Source: Cylindrobasidium torrendii FP15055 ss-10 (lineage: Eukaryota; Basidiomycota; Agaricomycetes; Agaricales; Physalacriaceae). From it: a DNA stretch of 64,000 nt. Position numbers and translations under genes: made by a program. Below the pieces are notes generated by a model. The model was not told where the DNA came from. It did no database searches and saw nothing but the letters and a program-made list of their open reading frames with translations. The DNA is taken from positions 1 through 64,000 of the forward strand of contig KN880490.1 in assembly GCA_000934385.1 (NCBI GenBank). Direction: 5' to 3'. Positions 45,794-57,795 of the stretch are shown here, in pieces. Within the stretch, counting starts at the first letter, position 1; the number at the start of each line of letters is the position of its first letter.

Positions 45794-48263
45794 ATGAATC
45801 CCACTGCTACCATTGCATTCCCACCATCTGGTTCTGGCACATCTTCTCCATCTTCCATTTCCTCTGCAGCTGGCTCACCTCGATCACTGCCAACTTCCAT
45901 GGTCCCCGCCGCTCCCCGTCGAACATCACCAGCTCTCAGTAGCACAAGCAGCGAGGGTACACGTACATCCGCACAGGCAGCCACAATAAGGCGCAATGGC
46001 TCGGCAGGGAAGGGAGGCTGCTGGTACGTGTATGCAAGCGCCATCAATGGTGTTTGTGTTGATTACGCCTACAGGACTTGTCGCCTTCGACGTAAGGTAC
46101 ACACCTCGTTTGTCATGTCGCCATCGCTCTTTCATGCTCACACACCTGAAAGAAATGTGACGAACAACGTGAAGGCGACACCTGCTTGACATGTAAACGT
46201 CTGACAATAGAATGCTTGGGTTGGGGAGCAAAGCGACCTGACTGGATGAGAGTCAGCATTCAGTCATGTCGAAGGAAGGCTGCCCGTACTCACATCCTCA
46301 TCCAGGACAAACAAGCCGTCGAAGCCTACAAAGCAGACATCAAGGCGAAACTCACTCGCGCTGGTCTCATTCGTGGACAGCCTCGCACGACAATAGCAGC
46401 GGCTCGCGCATCCGAGCGACGTTCTCCAAACCGTGCCACTGGTGGCTCGCGCCCCAGGCCACGCGTGGAGCGGTCGCATTCAGACCTTGGAGGGAACCTC
46501 GGGATGCCCTCTATGGCGACTGGGATCTCCCCGCTGGATTTCAAGTTTTTCGACCCTGCGACCAGTTTCGACAGTACGTGGTTTCCCGCCTACCCTGGCT
46601 CATAGCACAGCCATTTGACCGAACTGTTCGCAGGCTTACCCAATGAATATCACCTGCAAGGAGCGTCCTACAGCGACCCAAACTTGTCCTCTATGGATTT
46701 TGGCGGGTCGTTGTTTCCATACGTGCCACAATCATCTTCGATCAACAGCGAACCTGGACTCGATATGGACTCCATGGACCTCTTCGCAACCGGTCACGAA
46801 AGCGACGGTTTCGACTTCAACGTCCGCCCGCCATCTCCAGTGACACATATCCCGTTATTGGCGGGGCAGACCTCCATCCAGGAGGAGCACGTCCGTTACT
46901 TCTTCGAAAACGTTCGCACAACCGTTTACCGCCTCGGAGGACATGCGTTGACGAACGCCACATACTCCGTGAGTATCGTATCAATCCTTAGCGGTTTTTG
47001 CTGAAATCGGGTGACCATAGATTATTGTCCAGGATCCACGAGGCGCACTTACAAATGCAGTTTGTGCCATATCGAGTCTTCATTTCACACGGATGCGGGT
47101 GGCACAGGGACTGGAGGCACCAGATCCCCACCCTGAACATTCGACAGCTCAGTCGTTCCACGATGAGGCCTGCTTTCAAATTTCCAGTTCGAAACAGGCC
47201 AAGGGCTGCTACGACGAGGGCGATGTCATCGCAGCCTTGCATCTTATTTCTTATGGCCAGCTTGCTGGAAATGGTGCGGACTACGATGCTTTCTTGAGCA
47301 TAGCGCTGGATTGGATCAGCCAAACTGGTCTCCCCACCGACGATAATCCAAAGCTCACCCTATTCAACACGACCCCGAATCGGCAGTTGGCTGTCAAGCT
47401 AACAATGGTGTGTACCGAAATTTCGCTGGATTGCTCCAACTCATACCTCTTGCAGTGGCTCGATATTTTCTCTTCGTTTTCCTCTTCGCGCATGCCCAGA
47501 TATGTGGGACTCTACAAGCGTCTGCTCGCGGATGACAGCGTCTTCTGGGGATTGCACGACGCGAGCCTTGGAGCGGGGATCGGGATGGATGCGGTGATTG
47601 GATGCCCAGATGAAGCCCTGCTATGTTTGGTTCAGGTGTCTGCTCTTGCCCACTGGAAGATGAGTGAGCAGCGCAAGGGAACTTTGAGCGTGCGGGACCT
47701 CCTTCGACGTGCAGACGACCTTGAGCAAAGTCTGCGCAATCGCAAATCATCACTGTCGCCCGAGGTTCACCTTATGGCTCCCCTCCAACGTATTATGGGC
47801 CCAGAGGGCGCCGCATCTCCTTCACACGAGCAACGCGGATTAGTAGGAGACATTTTCCGGGAGACGGCTTTGCTTTACCTACACACTGTCATCAACGACA
47901 TGCGGCCAGGTAAGCCATCTTGTTCTCTCTCCGATATAAGACGGGGCTGACACTTGTTCTCCAGGCGCGCCTGAGATTTCTGCGGGAGTGATGAACGTGA
48001 TGCGGTTACTGCAAAACCTAGCGCCGTCAGAGTTTGATAGAAATTTGACGTTCCCAATCTGCCTTGCTGGCTGCATGTCGGACGAATCGACACAGCGGGA
48101 TATGCTGAAGGCGCGCTTGCAGGCGCAAAACGACACTATCGGCAACCTGTTACGCACGAGGGCGGTGATGGAGGCGGTCTGGCAATCACGAGATACGCGC
48201 GGCTGCGCGGTTGACTGGAAGAATACCCTACGAGAGAGGTGCACCAACCTTCTACTCATTTGA
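45794..48263 (+). CDS. Zn2Cys6 transcription factor (second paralogue)
   Basis: Start MNPTATIAFPPSGSGTSSPS with a Ser/Pro N-terminus. The zinc cluster is spread over three exons: GGCW/TCRLRRK (split by introns 46024-46074 and 46097-46152), then KCDEQREGDTCLTCKRLTIE and CLGWGAKRPDWMR before the intron at 46252. All six Cys are present with an 8-residue middle loop. A linker with basic patches (RTTIAAARASERRSPNRATG) and the regulatory domain follow: YFFENVRTTVYRLGGHALTN, DPRGALTNAVCAISSLHFTR, GDVIAALHLISYGQLAGNG and ALDWISQTG. Roughly 680 residues. Shared intron positions and the C..GxGxKRPDW block show common origin with the gene at 42.2 kb. Confidence 0.9.
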
Positions 48264-49569
48264 AGGTCGCAACACAGGCTGCGTCCTACATGTCAATACC
48301 CACATTTCTATGCACAAAACCGAATATGTTTACTCACCTATGGAATATCGGACTGTTTATGTTACCCTGTACTACTTAGTATCTTTCCTCCAATGTATCT
48401 ACGCCCAAACAATGCATCTACACACTGTTCCAAAGGGATTCAGGAGTGTCGCCGTGGTATGATGCTATGGAGCCAGGCAGCAGACAGCATTGACATGAAA
48501 TGAGTGGGCGAGAGTTTTCTAGGATGAGCTTGGACAGCGAGCGACACGTCCTCGGCGCTTCAGCCTGCGAGCGAGGCCATTCATACCAGTGGTCCCAAGG
48601 AAGATGCAAAAGAGAAACTGCAAGTGCCCTCGCCGTGGTAGAAGCCGGACGTCGACGAACACGGTAGTATTTGTTCGCGACATTGCGCAGCCTAGGAATT
48701 CATGAGAGGAAGGGAAGGGAAGGGAGAGCGCTCGAGCGGTTAGAGGAGCGTCTTTCTATATAGCGATTGCACCGGGATAAACTCATCACATGCATGTTTG
48801 GCGCTGGTCTGGCATGGGCGCTCTTTGCGGTTAACCTTCACCTCCTAATAGCACTCGCATTCCAGCACCATTGTCTATGCGGTTCCAACACGACGAGCGC
48901 ACAGCTCCCCTACATATGTCCCCAAGTTTGCGAGGCCTCATTTCAAGGCAGTTTTTTTTCGAGGATTTATTGTATATTTTGCGTTTGTTGTGCTAAATGG
49001 TTGCACCATGGGCGCCGGCGCTCACCCAGTAATGTCAAGTTGGTTCAAAGGTAGAGCGTGTATGCTATCTCGGCAAGGAGTCCGTGCATCCTTCGCCCAA
49101 CTGCATCCTTCGTCTAGCAGCTGTTTGCTGCGCGACGCGGCTGTCAAAGATGGGCGCTCACCGTAGGATGATGTTAAGATATCGACTCGCCTATTGATGC
49201 TATTCAACTCTCGCCTTTCCGTATTCCTTTGTGAGCGCTGGCGCCATGTGATGGACATGAACACGCCGTACGGAATCACTTCGTAGGCCACGCTGAACGA
49301 GCAGAGATCTTGTGACCGTGCGACTTCCTGGAGTGGCTTTCTTTGCGCCCGGCAGAGATGGCGAAATCACACAGAGCTCTACGCCTTTTTGTATATAAGA
49401 CCATGATGCATTCCCGCTGTCAGCAAATCCCAGTCACACCAGCCTCAGGCATCGGAAAGCCGGGTTGTGGCAGTAAATTGCAGATCTAGAGTTTGCGAAG
49501 TCGGCCGATATTCGATTTTGATGCCGCTGAACCAATGCGTCCGGTGCTGCTCGCTCTCTTCCGCCCCCC
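48264..49569. other. Intergenic, 1.3 kb
   Basis: No gene. A purine-rich GGAAGGGAAGGGAAGGGAG tract lies at about 48709-48726, and a TATATAAG box at 49392-49399 upstream of the TLC gene. Confidence 0.4.
49392..49399 (+). promoter_or_regulatory. TATA box (TATATAAG) upstream of the TLC gene
   Basis: TATATAAG 170 bases before the ATG at 49570; the distance would imply a 5' UTR of about 140 bases. Confidence 0.4.
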
Positions 49570-50867
49570 ATGTCGATGGATGCCTTCACCAACGGGACAG
49601 CCGCCCCTGTGAATATCACTGGGTCCGACCTTACGACAAGCATGGAGATGACTGCGACGCTCATCGGCCCACTCACGCGCGTCGCGCTTCGACTAGGGCT
49701 TATACGATTACCTGAAAATCTGCATCATATCCTAGCAAGCGTACTGTTCTTCTCGGTCATCCATCTCGTGGTGGCTCCAGTTGTGAGCATGACGTTCTTC
49801 AAGGATGTCTATGGGAAGATGGGAAGCGAGGCGCGGAATAACTGGTGCGTTATGTGCTGCGGCCAGCAGAGCGACAATTGATATCATCTAGGTGTATACA
49901 TGTTGTATCCCAAGTGAATGTGCTTATTCTGGTTCCTCTTGCAATGTGGACAATGGTCCACGCACCTGAGCTAGACCAAGATAGAATTTTCGGATGGAGC
50001 GACAATGGTGTTGGCCTGCTGCTATCGGTGGCTTGTGGGTAAGCACATCATGTATTGCTCGTATACATGAGCTCAAGCTATGCAGGTACTTCATATGGGA
50101 CACAGCTGATGCTATAATCAACTATACCGAGCTTGGGTTCGTTGTCCATGGTACGCATGCCCATCCCAGAGGAGAACTACAATTAAGCTTGCTCTGAAAT
50201 GTAGGACTCGTCGCGCTATGCATATATATGGGCTCATTTGTGAGTTCTTGACGCAATCCGCATGTGCGTGTAACTAACATAGAAGTAGGGACCATTCGGC
50301 GCGTTCTTCACAGTCCGCTGTCTACTATGGGAAGTGTACGTATCATCTATTCCTCAAGTATTCCAGTGACTTATCTGGTCCCAGGAGCACGTTCTTCCTG
50401 AACATACACTGGTACGAACGATGGAACCTTGAAATTCTCAAGCGTTCTGACAGTGTTTTCAGGTTCCTCGACAAGACTGGTCGCACTGGAACTCTCTTTC
50501 AAATGGTCAATGGAGGATTTCTGTTGCTGTCCTTTTTCTTCTTCCGCATCGTTTATGGGTGGACGTACATTGTGAGTAACATTTAGCCAATCACCTAGCG
50601 TACACTGATCCTTTGTAGACCCCTCAATTTGTTGTCTCCTGGCTACCAGTCAAACAAGAATCACCGGTCTTCCTTTCTGTGGTCTTCCTCGGCGGTAATG
50701 TCTGTCTACAGTTCCTCAACGCATTTTGGTTTGTTTTTTTCGTTGATCAGCATGCGGACAAATTCTCATTCCAGCAAAGGTTCTTCAAGATGATACAGGC
50801 CATCAGGAGACGCTTCACGCCCAAAATCCATTTGGAGGAACGTCGGGACAGCGCTGAAGCAGTATAG
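49570..50867 (+). CDS. TLC-domain membrane protein (TLCD4/TMEM56-like)
   Basis: Multi-exon gene starting MSMDAFTNGTAAPVNITGSD. Predicted membrane segments include ILASVLFFSVIHLVVAPVVS, VNVLILVPLAMWTMVHA, GVGLLLSVACGYFIWDTADA, LVALCIYMGSF, FFTVRCLLWEVSTFFLNIHW, LFQMVNGGFLLLSFFFFRIV and PVFLSVVFLGGNVCLQFLNA. The order YFIWDTADAIINYTELGFVV, LLWEVSTFFLNIHWFLD and MVNGGFLLLSFFFFRIVYGW is the TRAM-LAG1-CLN8 pattern. Such proteins act in ER lipid synthesis or lipid sensing; it lacks the Lag1-type HH motif I would expect in ceramide synthases, so it is closer to the TLCD group. Basic C-terminal tail (QAIRRRFTPKIHLEERRD). Confidence 0.83.
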
Positions 50868-51080
50868 GTCTTGGTACTAGCATGACCAACTAAAGCAAAC
50901 TACACGATTTATTAACGCTGCGTATAGCCTGCATAACGCCTAGAAATAATATACCCACTACTACTTTTAAAATTTAAATTACCACTGCAATGTTCGTTGG
51001 ATTTAGGTCCAACCAAGCGGGCACGCAACCCAATGATTGCTCTGATCGGCTGGCGTAATCTCGCTCGACCTTACCACCAT

Positions 51081-52093
51081 GAACGCGTCCCGAACAGACC
51101 TCCTCGCCTGGCTTAACCAGCTCTTGCAGCTCAACTATACCAAGGTCGAGCAATGCGGTACCGGCGCAGCTTACTGCCAGATAATCGACTCCATCTATGG
51201 TGCGCGATGCCGTCGATGAGTTGCCGACTTTTTCCTCAACCTTCCCGCCCTCCGCGGTACAGGCGACCTTCCGATGCAACGGGTCAAAATGAACGCCAAA
51301 CACGAGTACGAATTCATAGCCAACTTCAAGATCCTACAGACTGTGTTCAAGACGAAGCGAATCGACAAGGTCCGTGTTATAGCCCTTTCTTGGCTCCCCA
51401 GCCCATCTAAACGCGCCGTTGCAGCCGATTGTCGTTGAAAAGCTGGTGAAATGCAAGATGCAGTGCGTATTCCCACGCGATTCTTCCCGCATGCCACCCG
51501 CTCACGTACGTCTTTAGGGATAATCTCGAATTCTTGCAGTGGATTAAACGCTTCTGGGATTCCAACTTCAGTGGAGAAGCATATGACCCTGTTGCGCGCC
51601 GTAAAGGAGTTCCCATGGACCCACCAGCGACCGTCGCCCCCGTCGGTGGAAAGGCCGGGCTTGGAGCCGGGACAACATCGCGCGCTGGTGGGCGCACGCC
51701 GATTAGTGGTCATCGTTCCGCATCGACGCAACCCAACGAACTCGTATTACACCTTCAAGGACAGGTTAAAGACCTTTCTTCGCACATAGAAGGTCTTGAG
51801 AAGGAGCGTGATTTTTACTTTGAAAAGGTGCGCCGCAGTGCGCTCGTCTTTCATATTACTGACACTCGCGTTTCTTTACCTAAGCTCCGCGACATTGAGA
51901 TCATGGTGCAGCAGCAGATTGAGGCGCTCGAGGCTGCGGGTACAGACGATGCCTTGCTCCGTGATATCCAGAAGATCTTGTACTCGACTGAGGTGTGTAC
52001 TGGCAACACTAGCTAGCTGCAATCCCTTACTGGTCTTTATAGGAGGGCTTCGAAGTCCCTGAAGGAGGGGCAGAAGACGAAGAAACCTTCTAA
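51081..52093 (+). CDS. MAL3: EB1-family microtubule plus-end protein
   Basis: Start MNASRTDLLAWLNQLLQLNY, the first helix of the EB1 calponin-homology domain. Then TKVEQCGTGAAYCQIIDSIY, GDLPMQRVKMNAKHEYEF, IANFKILQTVFKTKRIDK, IVVEKLVKCKMQDNLEFLQW, IKRFWDSNFSGEAYDPVARR, a Ser/Gly/Pro linker, and a coiled coil (LRDIEIMVQQQIEALEAAG) with the EB1 homology region ending EEGFEVPEGGAEDEETF. EB1 proteins track growing microtubule ends and recruit other plus-end proteins through the acidic tail, which in other fungi and animals ends EEY/F; here it ends ETF. It resembles fission yeast Mal3 and budding yeast Bim1. Confidence 0.93.
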
Positions 52094-52592
52094 TCAATCA
52101 ATCCATGCACTTCTCATCCTGGGCTAGGCTCTATTCGTAATCTCCTACCTTATATCTCGGTTTACTCATTCTCTCAGTGCTGTTTTACGCTCTTTGATAT
52201 ATTTCTGAATTCTACGCAATCTGTTGGCTGTGGATCAAGCTCACAAGTGTTTGTTCCATGTTCTAAAGCTTTCCTCAATTAGCGCATTAAGAGTAATTTC
52301 GGTGGGCCTTGCGGCGGTATCGTATTGCAGTCCGGGGCGTTGGTGCAAGTGCGAGGAAAGCCTTGGTCCCGCGGTAGCAAAGTTGCAGTCAAAGCCGAGT
52401 CGTTCACGCGGTCACATGATCACACCGCTCAGTCAACGATTCCCTTCGTTCAGATAAGTGAAGTGTCCGCTGGAGGGATTGTAAACGAAGAACACGAAAA
52501 CGATCATTCCTTTGCAAATTCCCAAAGGTGCAAAAGTACAATTGATATTTCCCCAGATGCTACGGTTTTACATGGTTTATTGATTAACATAT

Positions 52593-53356
52593 TCAAGGGA
52601 GGGCCTTGGCGACGGTTCCGTAGAACGCTTTGCCTTGGATGTGAGCAAGCTCGAGCTCAAGAGCGGATGGCTGACGGGATCCGTCAGCGCCAGAGAGCGT
52701 GCCAGCACCCCAGGCGGAACCTTTCAGGACAATCAGAGACTATCCAAAGATAAAGATAGTGTGTGACATACCTCCACGGGGCTCAGTGAGAGCAGAGAGC
52801 TGGGCGAAAGCGTGCGAGTAGCCAAACGGCACGTAGATGACTCCGTGGTGAGCGAGGGTGGACAGCGAGTTCATCGCGGTGGACTCCTGTCCACCTCCCA
52901 TGCCCGCCGTTGCGACGAAAATGCCGGCGTATTTGCCTGCAAGGGCGCCTTTGGCCCAGAGCTGGCCAGTGGTGTCCCAGAATGCCTTCCACTGCGCGGG
53001 GAAGTTGCCGTAGCGAGTGGGAATGCCGAGGAGGAAGGCATCGAAGGTTGCGAGGGTGGCAGCATCGATAATGGGGTAGTCGGGCTTCGCGGGTGCGTAC
53101 ATCTTGGTCAAGACCTCCTGGGGCAGAGTCTCGGGAACCCTGTGGTTGAGTGAGACTCCTGACAGTGTATAGACCGCTGAGAGTTGGCCTACTGGAAGAT
53201 CGTAACGGCACCGCCAGCAGACTCAATGCCGGCCTTGACAGACTCGGCCACTGTACACAACGATGAGCAGATGAACACCGCGATAAAAGATGCGAACGCA
53301 CTCTTCGCGATGTGGCCGTACATGGTGTAAATGACGATAGCGACTTTGGGAGCCAT
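52593..53356 (-). CDS. WrbA-type NAD(P)H:quinone oxidoreductase
   Basis: Minus-strand gene with ATG at 53356 ([18 protein letters not shown]). The flavodoxin-like order follows: [93 protein letters not shown], and a C-terminal exon with [20 protein letters not shown]. The FMN-contact motifs TMYGH and PTRYGN are present. Family members (WrbA, Pst2, Ycp4) are tetrameric two-electron quinone reductases protecting against quinone toxicity, often linked to lignin degradation in wood fungi. A TATAAAAG box lies about 76 bases upstream. Convergent with EB1. Confidence 0.92.
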
Positions 53357-53431
53357 TGTGTGATTTCGAGGTGGGAGAGAGATGGATGAGATGGAAGAGT
53401 GAGCTGAAGCAAGATCTCAGCTCGTTCGTGG

Positions 53432-53439
53432 CTTTTATA
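53432..53439 (-). promoter_or_regulatory. TATA box (TATAAAAG, minus strand) of the quinone reductase
   Basis: TATAAAAG read on the minus strand, 76 bases before the ATG at 53356. Confidence 0.5.
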
Positions 53440-53831
53440 CGATCATCCACGCGCCCAGATGTGCTACTTAAGTAACGTGCTTCCTCAGCCCCCTTTACCG
53501 TCAAATCCATTTTACGTAGGCATTGCGCCTGTCATTGGCCACAACCTCCGAGCGTCAATGAATATCCTGTCTGTGCAGGTCATATCCATTGACGCACGAT
53601 TTGTCGTGCACTACTGACGTTTACACCGTCGCAACAAGGATTCCCTCAAGATTTACTCGGCGACACGATTGCTTACACACTAATGGCATTGTTCGGCCAA
53701 GGACCGCATCACACGATAGATCCCTTGTCAACCAGGGTATATTCCCGTGTCCTTGTCCGATACTATCATAGTATGTATGGCTTTTATAATGGTGGATAAG
53801 GTACAGATGTGGGTAAACCGCGACGAAAACA

Positions 53832-55796
53832 TTAGTTCGCAGGCGTGCGACGGCGGTAGCGGATCATGCGTGGTGAGTCGGGCGTCGCAATCATGGTCTG
53901 AGGAGGCGCATTAGGTTGGTGCTAGCAATGGGATGGTCCAAGACTTACCTGGTAGTTATTGCGGGGAACGGGAGTGTCCATGCGCAACTCGAGCTCCTGG
54001 AGGAACTTGGAAATGATTGTGCTGAGCTGGAGGTACGCAAACTGGACAAAGTCTGTCAGCCAAAGCAAAGATTCATAGGATTGCCCGCTTACCTGCTCGC
54101 CAATGCAACGATGACGGCCGGCACCGAATGGCTGGTATGGACTGTTGGTACCCTTGCTCACAGCGCCGAATCCGAAATCAATTTTCTCGCCAGACTCGTC
54201 GGTGTACTCGTTCAAAGCTTGTGCTGCAAAGCCAGTGTTGTCGGTCCAGCGAGTGTAGTCAAATTCGAAAGGCCTATCCCAAACAGTGGCATCGGTCTGG
54301 CTCATTGCAGGCGAAGCAAGCACGTAGTAGCCCTTGGGGATGACATATGTACCGTTCTCGGATGGTGCAGAGAGCGACTGGGGAACGGGCACATTGTCGC
54401 GGACGTGGCGAAGGATGGAGTGGATGGGCGGGTGAATACGCAGAGTCTCGCGAATGACGGCGTCGAGAAGAGGGAGATCCTTGGTCTCATCGTAAGTGAT
54501 AGGGTTCCAGGTTCCATCTGGACGGCGGAAATGTTGGACTTGTTCAGCAAAGAGTTTCTCTCTAAAAACGTAGTGAGTAACAGTTTCAACGCGGTCAGGT
54601 GGCTGCAAAGACGCACCCGAGTTCAGGGTCGGCCGCGATGTGAAGGAGAGTCCAAGAACCGGTTGACATAGAAGTGTGTTGTCCGGCCATCAGGAGCGCA
54701 ATGAGCATGTGGCCGACCTCGGAGTCAGTGACAGGATCGCCACCACGGTACTTTTGGTCGCGGAGGGCATTGACAATATCGTACTCGGCCTGCCAGGAGG
54801 TTAGAGATGGAGTGCAAAGAGAGGACCGACACGTACCTCGTCGTCACGACGGTTCTCACGGCGGCGCTTGATGATATCAACGTAGAACTGAGAGATCTTC
54901 TTGTGGGCGGCATCACGGCGCCAGTTGTGAGGGAGAGGCAGGTTGCGGAACAAGAAGTTGATGGGAACGAACCCGCCATCAAGGTCGGACAGAGTGTGCG
55001 CGAATGTCTTGTCCATGCGGCTACGGATTTCCTTGCCCTGCAGTGTGCGGGCGGCCGTGAGAATAGTGAGCTCGGCAAGCATCTCGAGCGCATCGACAGT
55101 GCCCCACTCGTCAGTCTTGCCAGATTGATAGGCCTTGTAGTTGGAGTCGTGGTTGAGGAATTCAGTTGCCTCGTGCTCGATGAGGCCGGCATAAGAGCGG
55201 AAGGCGTCAGTGTTGAGTGCCCATTTGACGAACTTCTTCTGCTCCATGAACTTTTCGTTGGGGATGGCATAGACAACGTCGTCGCCGAAAATGGGTGCAG
55301 TCAGGTGCTGGTAGGCATCCTCAGCGTTGAAAACCGTGGACTTTCCACCAAGAACGAAGTTGTTTCCTTGAGGACCAAGACAGACGGTAACCTTGCGGCC
55401 AAATAGAACAAAAGTGAAGACATTTCCAAACTCGAAGGGAGTCAGTGAATAGCTCGATAGAACAGCTTATCACACCACACACCTTGCGCTGGTTTTCAGC
55501 GAAGAAAGTCAACGGGTCCATTCCATATTGGACGGCCGACCCAACGAAAGGCAACCAGTGGAAGACAAGAGGCGGCTTGGACGGGTCTGCAGGAAGCTAC
55601 ATGAGGTTGAGTATGTGAGGTACCACAATTCGAAACCAACGCGCACCAATTGGCTTATAACGTTAAGCACAATGGCAATGATAGGCATGCTCCCAAGTGC
55701 GAGTAGGATGTTGCGAGTGTTGAGCTCAGCGAGCCCCGCCTGCTCGAGATATGTCGTCCATTCACCCGTATTCGTTGAGTTGAGGAAACTCGCCAT
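53832..55796 (-). CDS. ERG11: Lanosterol 14-alpha-demethylase (CYP51)
   Basis: Start at 55796 (MASFLNSTNTGEWTTYLEQA) with a hydrophobic anchor (ILLALGSMPIIAIVLNVISQ). Multi-exon protein of about 540 residues. CYP51 hallmarks: substrate-recognition YQHLTAPIFGDDVVYAIPNE then KFMEQKKFVKWALNTDAF, I-helix region MLIALLMAGQHTSMSTGSW, K-helix ExxR in DAVIRETLRIHPPIHSI, and heme loop [20 protein letters not shown] with the axial Cys. This is the azole target in sterol synthesis, removing the 14-alpha methyl of lanosterol/eburicol in the ER. The Tyr in VVYAIPN aligns with the position often substituted in azole-resistant strains and is unchanged; the residue two before the VV is Asp. The C-terminus MIRYRRRTPAN is complete. 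Confidence 0.95.
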
Positions 55797-57795
55797 GACC
55801 GCTGCTGGTTGTAGTGGACGATGAACAACCTTAATATACTAATTTGGATCGTGCCATAAAAATTCCCATCAAAGCGCCACGTTGTCGTACGACAGCCTAG
55901 CCTAGATGCAACATTCAATTCTGGCTCTCGCATTGGCTTCTGTCGTCTCATTCCCAACCGCGTCAAATCCGTCGCTCGTTCCGGATTTGTTCGAGCCCGC
56001 CCCGACGAGACTAGAACCCGTACCAGGTGTGGCGACGTGGTACATGCGCCTGCCTTCAGCTTCAGCTTTGGCACCGGCAAATATTGGACTTGGAAACTCT
56101 GCCGCATACTGCATATTCGCCGTTCGACATACACATCCAATTGGACAGCCCTCGACTTCTGTGTGGCTTGTAAAGCTATTGCACAATTGATAGCCCGAAT
56201 ACACGGTCACATGACTTCCACTATTTCACAGCGTTGGTCAGAGTCTTCGATCGAGATGTGCACTCAAGCCTTGTAAATGCTTATGCGCGCAAGCATGACT
56301 TTCGATAAAAGCAACAATGGCGAGGGGTCCATACATCAGTCATCAAGCAGTCGGGACATTAAGCACTATCTACTCACGTCTATAACCTAGGAACCCATAA
56401 ACACTGCTAGTCAGACAACACCGGCTCTGCGATGGAGTAGCTCTCTGACGAAGGGATTCTTGAGCCTGAAGCTTTAAGCCTCGCCTTCCTAGTCGTCAGA
56501 GTCAACTTTCGACCTCAACTCTTTTCGTCCACCAGAATCAGTGGACGGCCGTCTGTGGGCGGTCGTTGGTTCAAACAACTGTAGGCATTTTGGATGCAGG
56601 CCCGCTTGCTTGAAGAATGGCTACCTTTCCAGAACCTAGCTTTGCCGAAGTTTTGACGATATGGTAGCACGCACTGCAAGTACAGTAGTGGTGAAACAAG
56701 AATTTGAACGCCGGTTGACACTCGGTTTGGCCTGTCGAAGCATTTGCAAGGGTGATCCGCTAATTAAGGGCGAACAAGGTGCAGTCCAGCATGGATTTAA
56801 AATTCGCGTTGCTACCAGTGCACGGTTCCCGGACGGTTCCTAGGACAGGACGCTTGCGACTGAAACCCAAATTGAAAGGACAAGTTGCCTTTATCAGGCC
56901 AAGATGCGATCGATAGTCCAAGCCATTGTTTGATCAAGGCGGCGATATCCGTTTCGAGGCGCCCAATGTAGGTGCCTGTTAATTGCATTCGCGCACCTGG
57001 CACAAACCAATCAGGAGGACAATTCTGCAGAAATACATACCTCTTATCACCCTGCCTGCCCAGGTGTCTAACACGTTGCGTACCCAGATGCCATTTCAGT
57101 TGATCATGACCTGGTCGGATGTCGAGTGCGACTCTGAGTACATACTACATAAGTCCACATTCATTCAGCTAAGCCTCCACCGAATCCGCAAACCAATATT
57201 GCAGTCACCAGCGATTGGGCTATGTGCAGTTCCTGTGGACAAGTGGCTGGATGTTTGCACACTGACCGCAAGGCCTTGCTATTGTCCTTTGCTCGGCGCA
57301 AACGTACATCTAGTACAGCACTAGTCACACACGCTGTGGTGAACGTGTTGCTCCTCAATCATACTCGTCCTGTGATGCGATGCACCATTCGTAAGTTTGT
57401 ACTTGACTCTGAAAGCTGATATGCATGCAGTAATTCATCAACTCAAAAGTGCATGGTTAACGTTTCGCCAATAGTGTCCCAAATACACCGGTTAGATGTA
57501 CTGGAGTAGTCCGGTGCATCACAGCCCGATTGCAGCTAAGTGGTAGGCGTCCTTCAAAGCGCGATGGGTGAGCGCTTGAGCGTCCAACTTCGAAACAGTA
57601 TGAAATTCAAGTACGACAAGAGCTGGGTAATGCTATGCATTCGCTGGATGCCTAAGCCTCGCCCGGAGCGGTATGTTTCCATTTGGAGAACAAATAATCA
57701 CCTTATCCATGTTAAATAGTATTACTACACGAGCCAAGAGGAAAAATATCACCCGTACGTATGAGTAGACAAAGAGGGAAATATGACAGAAAAAC
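55797..57795. other. 2-kb region without a confirmed gene
   Basis: It holds the CYP51 promoter (AT-rich stretch near 55830-55860) and a TCACATGA box at 56207-56214. A 94-codon plus-strand frame at 55906-56190 starts MQHSILALALASVVSFPTAS, which looks like a signal peptide, but lacks other support and is listed separately as a finding. From 56300 to 57790 I see nothing coding. Confidence 0.4.

Noticed and set aside
52412..52419. TCACATGA as a promoter box
   Set aside because: It lies between the 3' ends of two convergent genes, so a promoter role is unlikely there.
53916..54671. 251-codon open frame on the plus strand inside CYP51
   Set aside because: It lies opposite the CYP51 exons, which are clearly real; codon constraints of the minus-strand gene create it. 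No domain is recognisable in it.
54807..55406. 199-codon open frame on the plus strand inside CYP51
   Set aside because: Antisense shadow of a CYP51 exon with conserved substrate-recognition sequence on the other strand.
56470..56620. Possible tRNA-like sequence near GGTTCAAAC
   Set aside because: Only a B-box-like string is present; no matching acceptor stem or anticodon arm could be folded by eye.
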